The notes under the pieces: generated by a model
The model's input: only the letters and a program-made list of their open reading frames with translations
What the model was told of the DNA's origin: nothing
Database searches by the model: none
Part shown: positions 44,800 to 53,599 of the stretch, in pieces
Position numbering within the stretch: position 1 is the first letter of the stretch
How the letters are laid out: every line of letters starts with the position of its first letter
Assembly: GCF_900106515.1 (NCBI RefSeq)
Contig: NZ_FNWF01000003.1
Coordinates: 744,001 to 808,000, forward strand
DNA length: 64,000 nt
From: Peptoniphilus lacydonensis
GTDB taxonomy: Bacteria; Bacillota; Clostridia; Tissierellales; Peptoniphilaceae
Direction: 5' to 3'
Position numbers and translations under genes: made by a program

Positions 44800-44870
44800 A
44801 ACTTCTCTCCTATCTATCACAAGTCTTTGTCTATATTAGGAAATAATAATTCACTAATATTGGTATATGT

Positions 44871-44899
44871 ATAATATTACAACTGAGCAAAAATATCAA
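44871..44899 (-). promoter_or_regulatory. Putative sigma-A promoter of the pilus operon
   Basis: On the minus strand TTGATA (44899-44894), 17-base spacer, TATTAT (44876-44871). It predicts a leader of about 65 bases before the adhesin start codon. Confidence 0.6.
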
Positions 44900-45213
<314 letters not shown>

Positions 45214-45225
45214 ATGGGGGTGCTT

Positions 45226-45579
45226 ATGAAAAAATTATTTGGCGCTTTAGTGGCGAACTTTTTATCATTTTACATTTTAGATTTACTATTTGACAAAATT
45301 CACTTCGCAAATGCTGGATCAATTGTTGCCATGGCAATAATATTTGCACTAGTGAATATGACAATCAAGCCAATTTTAAAAGTATTATCTCTGCCAATTA
45401 CAATTGTAACTCTTGGTATATTCTCACTTGTAGTAAACGCAATTGTTTTGGAAATCTCCTTTAGTCTTGCACCAAACTCTTCCATCGGAAGTTTTGGTAC
45501 GGCTTTCTGGGCAAGTATCGTGCTAAGTTTTCTAAATAATCTTATAAGAGAAGCTATTAGCAAAAATTTTGAAAAATAA
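45226..45579 (+). CDS. Holin-like four-span membrane protein (phage holin superfamily IV type)
   Basis: Small membrane protein of 117 residues with four hydrophobic spans and almost no loops. The segment ALVNMTIKPILKVLSLPITI near residues 40-60, followed by TLGIFSLVVNAIVL, is characteristic of the family annotated as phage holin family protein or membrane protein of unknown function, which is common as a chromosomal gene in Firmicutes and not a sign of prophage. The ATG at 45226 has GGGGGTG five bases upstream; an ATG at 45214 overlaps that site. It stands alone with a terminator. Confidence 0.88.
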   Translation: MKKLFGALVANFLSFYILDLLFDKIHFANAGSIVAMAIIFALVNMTIKPILKVLSLPITIVTLGIFSLVVNAIVLEISFSLAPNSSIGSFGTAFWASIVLSFLNNLIREAISKNFEK

Positions 45580-45586
45580 TAAAAAA

Positions 45587-45623
45587 CCCGCAGTTTTGAC
45601 AATGTCTATCCTGCGGATTTTTT
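45587..45623 (+). terminator. Intrinsic terminator of the holin-like gene
   Basis: CCGCAG (45588-45593) pairs with CTGCGG (45611-45616), followed by ATTTTTT; preceding A run also allows use from the other side. Confidence 0.7.
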
Positions 45624-45648
45624 AATTTGTATCATATTTATTTAAAAT

Positions 45649-45954
45649 TTAGTGATTTTTTAAAATATTCGTTGCAAGCTCAAGCATTTCAATTGCAACA
45701 TTAAAATTGTCCCCAAATAAATCAAACACAGCATCTTCAGACAAAACTCCACAAGGCAAATTTTTAGGAAGTTCGCCTTTATCATATCTTTTTAAATCGT
45801 CAAAATAAACTTCAGAGCTGTAATAATCGCTTAGCTTTTGGTATTCACCTTGATGTTTTTCAAACTTCTCGATTGCATCTCTCAAGTTTTTAATTAAATC
45901 TTCGTGATCGTTTAAAATTCTTTCCATTTCAGTAATTCTTTTAACAGGATCCAT
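45649..45954 (-). CDS. DUF4298 family protein
   Basis: Small soluble protein of 101 residues, function unknown. The N-terminal half is a long helical, charged stretch (RITEMERILNDHEDLIKNLR). The second half carries the family-like block YYSSEVYFDDLKRYDKGELP followed by GVLSEDAVFDLF, which I recognise as DUF4298. GGAGG precedes the ATG. No partner gene gives a clue. Confidence 0.78.
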   Translation of the reverse strand: MDPVKRITEMERILNDHEDLIKNLRDAIEKFEKHQGEYQKLSDYYSSEVYFDDLKRYDKGELPKNLPCGVLSEDAVFDLFGDNFNVAIEMLELATNILKNH

Positions 45955-46063
45955 ACCGTCCTCCTTATAATATAATTTTTATCCTTTATCTTATTTAATT
46001 TTTACTCTTCACAATATAAATTATATTATAAAAAGAGATTTATATGAAGAAAAATAATTGAAT

Positions 46064-46096
46064 GAAAAACAACCCTAACATATTGCCAGGGCTGTA
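46064..46096 (-). terminator. Intrinsic terminator of the SLH protein gene
   Basis: On the minus strand CAGCCCT pairs with AGGGTTG (7 bp with one G-T pair), followed by five T. Confidence 0.75.
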
Positions 46097-46106
46097 AAAA
46101 TTTTAT

Positions 46107-48116
46107 TTAATTATTTTCTTCTACTTTATCTGGAAGAGTAATCTTTCCAATTTTAACTTTATAGTCATCTGAAGCACTAACAGTTTTATCATCTTTTGTT
46201 GATTCAAAATTTACAGTTGCTGTTATTGTCATTCCCTCTAATTTTTTAATGCTTTCTGGGGATGAATCTTCTATATTTATTTCTGGTGCATTTAATAATG
46301 CTTCGATTACAGCTTCCTTTAATTCTCTATCTGACTTTTCTTCAAGATTATCAACAGTTGTTGTGCCTATTGTAAAAGACTTTAGTCCATGATTTACTAC
46401 TAAATCTTTTAACTTTACTATTGCATTTGTTCCTGTTATATTTTCAAGTGCTGTTTGTAAATTTTCTATATCAACTGTTGCTGTTCTTGTTTCTTTGTTA
46501 AATGTTTTTGTCATTCCTTCAAAATTAATTTCATCTATCGCACTAGAAACGGCATTTGCAAAGTCTTCTTTTAATTTTTCTTCTGAAACAGGTGCTTCTG
46601 GAACTGTCACTTTGTCAAATACAATTTTGTAATTATCTGTTACTTCTCTCTCACAATTCTCTTCTTTTGATTCGAATTTTACTGTTGCTTCTATTTTCTT
46701 TCCTTCTAATTTTTTATAGCCATCTGCTGTTGTAATATTTAAATTTTGTAGTTCTGGTGCATTTAATAATGCATCAATTACAGCGTTCTTTAATTTTTCA
46801 TCTGTTTTTTCTCCAATATTATCAACAGTTGTTGTGCCTATTGTAAAAGACTTTAGTCCATGATTTGCTGCTAAATCTTTTAACTTTACTATTGCATTTG
46901 TTCCTGTTATATTTTCAAGTGCTGTTTGTAAATTATTTATTTCTACCTTTGATGTTCTCGTTTCTTTGTCAAATGTTTGTGTTAATCCTTCTGGCAAAGT
47001 TATTTCATTTATTGCTTTTTCTACTTCATTTGCAAAGTTATTTTTCACTTCATCTTCTGTTGGGCATGTTGATGCTTCATCTTCATAAGTCAATTTTATT
47101 GTTGTGTTTTCTGTTATAGTGAATGTATATTTTCCATCTTCTCCTATTGATAATTCTTCTGAATTTTCTCCAACAATTTTTTCAACTTTTGCAACTTTAT
47201 CTTGCACTGCTTTTACTGTAAATGAAATTTCTGTACCTTTGTCGTATTTTTCATTTTCCTTTGGTGCTGTTAAATTTTCTATTCCACTTTGTTCATCAAT
47301 TACCTTCAAAGTAAATTCATCTGTTGTTGGTTTTGATGGTTCTGCTGGTGTTATTGTTTCTGCTGGTATTAATGGAACTAATGGACTTGATTCTTTTCTA
47401 GTACTTCTATGTGATTTTGATCCTCCACCTGTTGGCCATTTGCTATCTTTAATATCCATTACTGGTAAAGAATTCTTTGCTACTTTTGTAGTAGTCTTTT
47501 CTTCTTCCATAAAAGCATTGTAAAACATTGTGAAAACATCGCCTCTTAGACCTTCTTTTGAAAAATCTAAGTCTTCTTTTATATTAGAGTCTTTTCCAAT
47601 AATTCCAAGTTCCCTTGCCCAAGCTATCCAAGATGTTGGCCATGTAGCATTTTCATACATTTCCTTAGTCAAATCTTTTTTCTTTAAGCAAACTAACATT
47701 TTGATTACTTCTGCATTAGAGATTTTATTTTCGGGCTTAAAAGTTCCATCTGGATATCCTGCAATAATATCAATATTATTTGCACTCTTTTCATCTTTTA
47801 CAACCGAAATAATTCCATTTGCCCAATATTCTTTTTCTACGTCAGTAAATGGTTTTTCCTTTCCTTGTAATTTCTTTGCTTCCTCTTGTTTTTCTAAGGC
47901 GTACACAATTATTGTTGAGAATTCACTTCTTTTAATCTTATCTTCAAGTTTCAAAGATCCGTCTGCATAACCATGTAGGTAGCCTTTCTTTTGTAAAGTT
48001 TCGATTTTTTGATCTCTTCCAATAGTATGATCAAACTCTGGCAGTGCAAAAACATCTGCAAATGTTAACATAACCATTACTAATGCAAGGACCAGACAAT
48101 TAATTCTTTTTGACAT
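46107..48116 (-). CDS. SLH-domain surface protein with duplicated C-terminal domains
   Basis: Secreted protein of 669 residues. Signal peptide about 1-24. Three S-layer-homology domains at about 28-215 (for example GYLHGYADGSLKLEDKIKRS and IAGYPDGTFKPENKISNAEV) would bind pyruvylated wall polymer. A short linker and a beta domain (about 265-345) follow. Then come two copies of an approximately 150-residue domain (about 350-505 and 510-665) sharing the stretch LQTALENITGTNAIVKLKDL and HGLKSFTIGTTTVDN. I do not recognise that domain. There is no LPXTG motif, so attachment is by SLH. AAGGAGG precedes the ATG. Confidence 0.9.
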   Translation of the reverse strand: MSKRINCLVLALVMVMLTFADVFALPEFDHTIGRDQKIETLQKKGYLHGYADGSLKLEDKIKRSEFSTIIVYALEKQEEAKKLQGKEKPFTDVEKEYWANGIISVVKDEKSANNIDIIAGYPDGTFKPENKISNAEVIKMLVCLKKKDLTKEMYENATWPTSWIAWARELGIIGKDSNIKEDLDFSKEGLRGDVFTMFYNAFMEEEKTTTKVAKNSLPVMDIKDSKWPTGGGSKSHRSTRKESSPLVPLIPAETITPAEPSKPTTDEFTLKVIDEQSGIENLTAPKENEKYDKGTEISFTVKAVQDKVAKVEKIVGENSEELSIGEDGKYTFTITENTTIKLTYEDEASTCPTEDEVKNNFANEVEKAINEITLPEGLTQTFDKETRTSKVEINNLQTALENITGTNAIVKLKDLAANHGLKSFTIGTTTVDNIGEKTDEKLKNAVIDALLNAPELQNLNITTADGYKKLEGKKIEATVKFESKEENCEREVTDNYKIVFDKVTVPEAPVSEEKLKEDFANAVSSAIDEINFEGMTKTFNKETRTATVDIENLQTALENITGTNAIVKLKDLVVNHGLKSFTIGTTTVDNLEEKSDRELKEAVIEALLNAPEINIEDSSPESIKKLEGMTITATVNFESTKDDKTVSASDDYKVKIGKITLPDKVEENN
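46347..46463. repeat. 117-bp near-identical DNA repeat, copy 1 (inside the SLH gene)
   Basis: Matches 46818-46934 with only two differences by eye, while the flanking parts of the two protein domains differ far more. Confidence 0.8.
46818..46934. repeat. 117-bp near-identical DNA repeat, copy 2 (inside the SLH gene)
   Basis: Partner of 46347-46463, same orientation, 471 bp apart, which equals exactly 157 codons, so exchange between copies keeps the frame. Confidence 0.8.
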
Positions 48117-48253
48117 AATAGTCCCTCCTTATTTTTTGAAAACATCAACGATTTTCATATCCAATAATATCATAATCCTTAGATTTTTTCTATTGATTTA
48201 GATGATTGTAAAATATAAATAAAAACTTTCTACGATTTTACATTCGCACTAAA

Positions 48254-48281
48254 TAAAAAGGACTACCTTTTGATAGCCCTA
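48254..48281 (-). terminator. Intrinsic terminator of the purF-purL operon
   Basis: On the minus strand AGGGCTATC pairs with GGTAGTCCT (9 bp with two G-T pairs), 4-base loop, five T. Confidence 0.8.
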
Positions 48282-48290
48282 ATTTTGTGT

Positions 48291-51200
48291 TTAGTCTTTT
48301 TTGAAAAATTCTACACCTGCTGTAAATATATCTTCTAATTCTATTCCATCAATATTTTTAAATGTGTCTTCTGTCACTCTCTCACTGTGACCCATCTTTC
48401 CTAAAATCTTTCCGTCCTTTGACATAAGTGCCTCTACATTTAGTGCTGATCCATTTGGTGCATCTTCGTAACAAATTGCGATTTGTTCATTATCTAACAT
48501 TTCTTTTATTTTTTCTTCACTTGCTATAAGTCTTCCTTCTCCATGTGAAACTGGAACTTTGTAAGTTTTTCCAACTTCTAGTTTTGAAAGCCAAGGTGAA
48601 TTGTTAGACATCACCACTGTGTCAACTACTCTTGCTATATGTCTTGTACAAGTGTTATACGTTAACGTTGGATCTTCTTCTTTTAATTCTTTTATTTCTC
48701 CATAAGGAAGCAGCCCTGTCTTTATAAGTGCTTGGAATCCGTTACAAATTCCTAAAATCAGTCCGTCATTTTCATTTAAAAGTTTTTCAATCGCTCTTTT
48801 TACTTTTTCTGATCTTATTACATTTGCAATAAATTTTCCTGATCCTCCTGGTTCATCTCCCAATGAAAATCCCCCTGGTATAGCAAGTATTTGTGCTTCT
48901 GATATTTTTTCTGCAAGTTCCTCTATTGATTCTAAAACTTTGGCCTCGTCTTTATTTTTAAATATTACAATTTCTGCTTTTGCTCCGGCTCTTTCAAAGG
49001 CTCTTGCTGTATCATACTCTGAATTTGTCCCAGGGAAGGCTGGAACTATTACTTTTACTTCGTCAACTGGTTTTTTAGATTTTCTTCTTCTATCTGGTGC
49101 TTTATTTTGTTTTATGTCACTTAATTTATGGGAGTCAGTTGGCTTAAATATTTTGTCCATTGTGTGAAGATAAGCTTTTTCTAATTTTCCTTTGTCAAGT
49201 TCTTTTCCATTCACTTTCATCTTCATGTCACTTCTAAATTCGCCAATTTTTTCGATAAAATCTCTGTCTTCTAAATATTCTACGACAAAAGAACCATAAA
49301 GTGGTGAATAAAGGTCAACTACTTGTAAGTCAAAACCTACATTATCTATTGCCATTTCATATATTTGTGGAAGTGTTCCCTTGTGATTTATTGCTGCTGC
49401 TGAAATTATATTGCCACTTTTTATTTCTTGTTCTAGATGTTCAAAGTTCTCTTTTGCTTCTTCTAAGTTAAGTGTTCCAATGTGTTCTCTGTCTGTTTTT
49501 ATAACTCCGATTTTTCCCTTGCCTTTAAATTCTGGGCTTATAATATTTTTTGCATCTTGTGTATTTACTGCAAAGGAAATTAATGTTGGAGCTACATTTA
49601 TATCTTCAAAAGTTCCACTCATTGAATCCTTGCCGCCAATTGGAGGTGCATCAAAATATCTTGATGCTGTAAGTGCTCCTAGTAGTGACTTGAGTGGCTT
49701 TGACCAAGATTTTTTATTGTCCATCTTTTCATAAAATTCTTGGAAAGAAAGTCTAATTCCAGTAAGGGGTGCACCTGCTGCAATTAGTTTTGCAATTGAT
49801 TCTATTACTGCATAATATCCTCCAAGATATTGCGATTCTTCTGATAGTTTTGGATTAAAGCCATAACTCATAACAGATGCTGTTTTGGAATTGCCATCAT
49901 CTGTTGGTATGAGTGCTGCCATAACTTGTGAAGGTGTATTTTGTTTTTTACCGCCAAAAGGTTGAAGTACAGTTGACGCTCCCACTGATGAGTCGAAAAT
50001 TTCTACCATATTTTTCTTTGATGTGATATTTAAATCTGATAAGTACTTTTCTAAATCTTCTACTCCATCTTTATTTGTCAAAAATTCTGGGAAGTCTTCG
50101 CTTACTACTTCAACTTTTTCTTCTCTCTTTGCACCAGTTTGATTTACAAAGTCGTAGCTCATGTCGCAAATTAGTTCATCTTCATAATACATTTTAAGTC
50201 TGCCGTCGCCAGTTACCTTTGCAACTTCTGTGCTTTCTAAGTTTTCTTTATCTGCAAGTTTTATAAATTTTTCTACATCTTCTTTATCTATAACTACTGC
50301 CATTCTCTCTTGCGATTCTGAAATTGCAATTTCTCTTGGCTTTAGTCCAGAATATTTTAGAGGAACTTTATCAAGCTTTACTTCAATAGAATCTGCAAGC
50401 TCTCCTATGGCAACGGAAACTCCGCCTGCTCCAAAATCGTTACATTTTTTAATTAATTTTGCTGCATCAGGATTTCTGAAAAGTCTTTGAATTTTTCTCT
50501 CTTCAGGTGCATTACCTTTTTGCACTTGTGCTGATTCTGTTTCAATTGAAGAAACATTGTGTGACTTTGATGATCCCGTTGCTCCACCAATTCCATCTCT
50601 ACCAGTTTTACCTCCGAGTAAAATTATTACATCGCCCTCTATTGGTTCAATTCTCTTTACATTTTCAAGAGGTGCTGCGGCAATTACTGCACCCGTTTCC
50701 ATTCTCTTTGCAACATATCCACTGTGATAAACTTCATCGACAAGACCCGTTGCAACACCAACTTGATTTCCATAGGATGCATAACCAAGTGCTGCTTCTG
50801 TTACGATTTTCTTTTGGGGAAGTTTTCCTTCTAAAGTTTTTTCTATTGGAGTGAAAGGATCTCCCGCTCCAGTTACTCTCATAGCTTGATATACATAACT
50901 TCTGCCAGAAAGTGGATCTCTTATTGCTCCACCAAGGCAAGTGCTTGCTCCACCAACTGGTTCGATTTCTGTCGGATGATTGTGCGTTTCATTTTTAAAC
51001 ATAAGTAGATAGTCACGAAGTTCTTCTTTGCCATCTACTTCTACCTTTGCCTTTATCTTAACAGAGCAAGCATTTATTTCAGAGGAAACTTCTAAATCTT
51101 CTAGCTTTCCATTTTTTCTAAGTTCTTTGGACAAAATTGTACCAAGACTCATTAGTGTAATTGGTTTTTTTATGTCTAGTTCTTTTCTCATGTCCATGTA

Positions 51201-51962
51201 TGAGTCAAAAGCTCTTTTTATTTCTCTATCAAGTTCTGTCACAACATCAAAATCTATATCTAATTCTGTATTAAATGTTGTGTGTCTGCAGTGGTCAGAC
51301 CAATAAGTATCTATTATTGCAACTTCTGTTTCATTAGGATCTCTATTTTCAGATTTAAAATAATCTTGAAGAACTTTTAAATCTTCTTTACTCATGGCAA
51401 GGGACTTTTCTTCTACAAAGTTTTTTAATCCATTTTCATCTAAATTGTTAAAACCATTATAAATTAGATTTTCGTGATTTTCTTTTGCGTCATCTTTTAA
51501 ATCTATTTTTTCAAATACATCTACTTCGTGAGAATCGACAGGATTTATTAAAAATTCTTTAATTTTTTTAAGTTCGTCATCACTTATGCCCTCTATGTCA
51601 TAAACTTCTGCCACCTTTGCCCTTATTTTTTCATCGGTAAAAAGTGCAAGTGTTTGAATAAGTCCATCTTCTCTATTGTCAAATTGTCCAGCTTGATACT
51701 CAACTCCAATTGTCTTGTAAAAACTTTCTTCTAATCTTTTGTAATCTTCACAATAAATTTCTTCTACTGGTGGTTCATAAAATACATTTGAAATTGTTTC
51801 TTCCAAAGTTTTGTCAGAAATTTCAACATCATATCTTCTGTATTTTTTTAAACTTAAAGCATCAATTCCAAGAGATGATTTTATTTCTTCTCGAAGTGCT
51901 TTTGAATCGTGGTCAAATTCGTCTTTCTTGCATACATAAATTCTCTTAATATTATTTTTCAT
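48291..51962 (-). CDS. purL: Phosphoribosylformylglycinamidine synthase (single-chain, with glutaminase domain)
   Basis: Fourth step of purine synthesis: converts FGAR and glutamine to FGAM using ATP. The 1,223-residue protein is the fused form: a PurS-like N-terminus (about 1-75), central synthetase halves with FKNETHNHPTEIEPVGGAST near 325 and GGKTGRDGIGGATGSSKSH near 450, and a class I glutaminase domain (about 960-1220) with nucleophile Cys in LILGICNGFQAL and His in VSHGEGRLIAS. Many Firmicutes have separate purS, purQ and purL, so the fused type is a lineage marker shared with some Clostridia. I chose the ATG at 51962 behind AAGGAG; it overlaps purF by 11 bases. Confidence 0.96.
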   Translation of the reverse strand: MKNNIKRIYVCKKDEFDHDSKALREEIKSSLGIDALSLKKYRRYDVEISDKTLEETISNVFYEPPVEEIYCEDYKRLEESFYKTIGVEYQAGQFDNREDGLIQTLALFTDEKIRAKVAEVYDIEGISDDELKKIKEFLINPVDSHEVDVFEKIDLKDDAKENHENLIYNGFNNLDENGLKNFVEEKSLAMSKEDLKVLQDYFKSENRDPNETEVAIIDTYWSDHCRHTTFNTELDIDFDVVTELDREIKRAFDSYMDMRKELDIKKPITLMSLGTILSKELRKNGKLEDLEVSSEINACSVKIKAKVEVDGKEELRDYLLMFKNETHNHPTEIEPVGGASTCLGGAIRDPLSGRSYVYQAMRVTGAGDPFTPIEKTLEGKLPQKKIVTEAALGYASYGNQVGVATGLVDEVYHSGYVAKRMETGAVIAAAPLENVKRIEPIEGDVIILLGGKTGRDGIGGATGSSKSHNVSSIETESAQVQKGNAPEERKIQRLFRNPDAAKLIKKCNDFGAGGVSVAIGELADSIEVKLDKVPLKYSGLKPREIAISESQERMAVVIDKEDVEKFIKLADKENLESTEVAKVTGDGRLKMYYEDELICDMSYDFVNQTGAKREEKVEVVSEDFPEFLTNKDGVEDLEKYLSDLNITSKKNMVEIFDSSVGASTVLQPFGGKKQNTPSQVMAALIPTDDGNSKTASVMSYGFNPKLSEESQYLGGYYAVIESIAKLIAAGAPLTGIRLSFQEFYEKMDNKKSWSKPLKSLLGALTASRYFDAPPIGGKDSMSGTFEDINVAPTLISFAVNTQDAKNIISPEFKGKGKIGVIKTDREHIGTLNLEEAKENFEHLEQEIKSGNIISAAAINHKGTLPQIYEMAIDNVGFDLQVVDLYSPLYGSFVVEYLEDRDFIEKIGEFRSDMKMKVNGKELDKGKLEKAYLHTMDKIFKPTDSHKLSDIKQNKAPDRRRKSKKPVDEVKVIVPAFPGTNSEYDTARAFERAGAKAEIVIFKNKDEAKVLESIEELAEKISEAQILAIPGGFSLGDEPGGSGKFIANVIRSEKVKRAIEKLLNENDGLILGICNGFQALIKTGLLPYGEIKELKEEDPTLTYNTCTRHIARVVDTVVMSNNSPWLSKLEVGKTYKVPVSHGEGRLIASEEKIKEMLDNEQIAICYEDAPNGSALNVEALMSKDGKILGKMGHSERVTEDTFKNIDGIELEDIFTAGVEFFKKD

Positions 51963-53313
51963 CTTCAACTAACTCCTTTGGCTCAACTGCATAATTGCCA
52001 TTAAAGCAGGCCTCGCAGAAAATATTTTCTTCCATTAAAGTCGCATCTAGCATGCCTTCCATTGATATAAAAGCTAAAGAATCTGCCCCAATCTTTTCTC
52101 TCATTTCTTCAACAGAATAATTTGCTGCAATAAGCTTTCTTCTAGACGGTGTGTCTATCCCATAGTAACAAGGATATTTTACTGGAGGCGAAACAATTCT
52201 CATATGAACTTCCTTTGCTCCAGCTTTTTTCATTCTCGTAATTAAATTCTTTGAAGTTGTTCCCCTAACTATGGAGTCATCTACAACTACAATTCTCTTG
52301 TCGCGCAAAACTGTTTCTAAAGGATTTAATTTTAATTTTACAGAAAGTTCTCTTTCTTCTGCCGTAGGCTTTATAAAAGTTCTGCCCATGTATCTATTTT
52401 TTACAAGACCTTCTGCAAAAGGAATGCCTGATTCTTGTGCATATCCCATTGCCCCAGGTGTCCCAGAGTCTGGTACTGCAATGACAAGATCTGCATCAAC
52501 TGGTGCTTCCTTGGACAAAATTTCGCCACATCTTCTTCTGAAATTGTAGGAATTTACTCCGTCAAGTGTTGCATCTGTTCTTGCAAAATAAACATATTCA
52601 AAGATGCAATGTTTTTTTTCTTTGTTTTCATAAAAATCTGAGTGGATTCCATTTTTATCTACAACAATAATTTCTGAAGGTTCTACATCTCTTATGGCAT
52701 CTGTTCCAATAATTTCAAGAGGAGCATTTTCAGATGCAATTATAACCTCACCATTTTTTGCCCTTCCTATAAGAAGAGGTCTAAATCCATAGGGATCTCT
52801 AAAGGCTATGAGTTTATCTTCAAAAAGCATTACAACACTGTAAGCTCCTTTTATCTTTGCCATAGTTTTCTTAACAGCTTCAATTATATCGCCTTTATAA
52901 TATTTTGCGACAAGAGATAAAATTACTTCTGTGTCAATTGCAGTTTGGAAAAGCATACCTTCATCTTCAAGTTCTTTTCTAATTGACTTGTGATTTACGA
53001 GATTCCCATTGTGTGCAAGAGCAAATTCTTTGTTCTTTGAGAAAGCAAGTAGTGGTTGTGAATTATACTCATAAGATCCACCTGCTGTGGCATAGCGAAC
53101 GTGACCTATGCCAATATTTCCACTTAGTTTCAAAAAACTTTCATCATCAAAATTATCATAGACAAGACCCATACCCTTATCTAATATCATATTTTTTCCA
53201 TCAAATACACAGATTCCGCTTGCCTCTTGACCTCTGTGTTGAAGAGAGTTAAGTCCATAAAATAGTTTTTTACTTACATCACTCTCAGAATAAATTCCAA
53301 TAACTCCACACAT
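51952..53313 (-). CDS. purF: Amidophosphoribosyltransferase
   Basis: First committed step of purine synthesis: transfers the glutamine amide to PRPP. 453 residues. The N-terminal glutaminase domain begins MCGVIGIYSE with Cys2 as nucleophile (no long propeptide). The C-terminal phosphoribosyltransferase domain has the PRPP motif RIVVVDDSIVRGTTSKN near 340-356. Cysteines near 388 (YPCYYGIDTPSR) and 432-435 (IFCEACFNG) match the iron-sulfur-cluster type of Bacillus PurF. It leads a two-gene operon with purL; the other purine genes are not in this window. No purine riboswitch was seen in the leader. Confidence 0.96.
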   Translation of the reverse strand: MCGVIGIYSESDVSKKLFYGLNSLQHRGQEASGICVFDGKNMILDKGMGLVYDNFDDESFLKLSGNIGIGHVRYATAGGSYEYNSQPLLAFSKNKEFALAHNGNLVNHKSIRKELEDEGMLFQTAIDTEVILSLVAKYYKGDIIEAVKKTMAKIKGAYSVVMLFEDKLIAFRDPYGFRPLLIGRAKNGEVIIASENAPLEIIGTDAIRDVEPSEIIVVDKNGIHSDFYENKEKKHCIFEYVYFARTDATLDGVNSYNFRRRCGEILSKEAPVDADLVIAVPDSGTPGAMGYAQESGIPFAEGLVKNRYMGRTFIKPTAEERELSVKLKLNPLETVLRDKRIVVVDDSIVRGTTSKNLITRMKKAGAKEVHMRIVSPPVKYPCYYGIDTPSRRKLIAANYSVEEMREKIGADSLAFISMEGMLDATLMEENIFCEACFNGNYAVEPKELVEDEK

Positions 53314-53387
53314 TAAAATAACACCCTCTTATAATTCTATAAATTATTTTCAAATTAAAATAAAATTACCCACTGCTTTCTCTAAAT

Positions 53388-53413
53388 AAAAAAGCCCATC
53401 AAAAGATGAGCCT
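53388..53413 (-). terminator. Intrinsic terminator of mprF
   Basis: On the minus strand GGCTCATC pairs with GATGGGCT (one T-G pair) around TTTT, then six T. The remaining bases up to 53599 show no gene. Confidence 0.7.
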
Positions 53414-53599
53414 CAATTATCTATATGAAAAATTAGTCGCAAAAATTGCGTTTCTAAGTCCATGATCTCTATGATAAAAACTTTTTGAAAACGCAGAAAA
53501 TAAAAACATAAAATCAACTAATCCTCCAATCATAATAAAATAATTATATCATAAATATATGAAATTGTAATTATTACATCTAATTTTTAAATTGTGATA

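Noticed and set aside
45226-45579. Holin-like gene as a sign of prophage
   Set aside because: This family is common as a lone chromosomal gene; no other phage gene is in the window.
53314-53599. Purine riboswitch in the purF leader
   Set aside because: The conserved purine-riboswitch core (TATA and GTTTCTAC-type loops) is not visible in the sequence upstream of purF.
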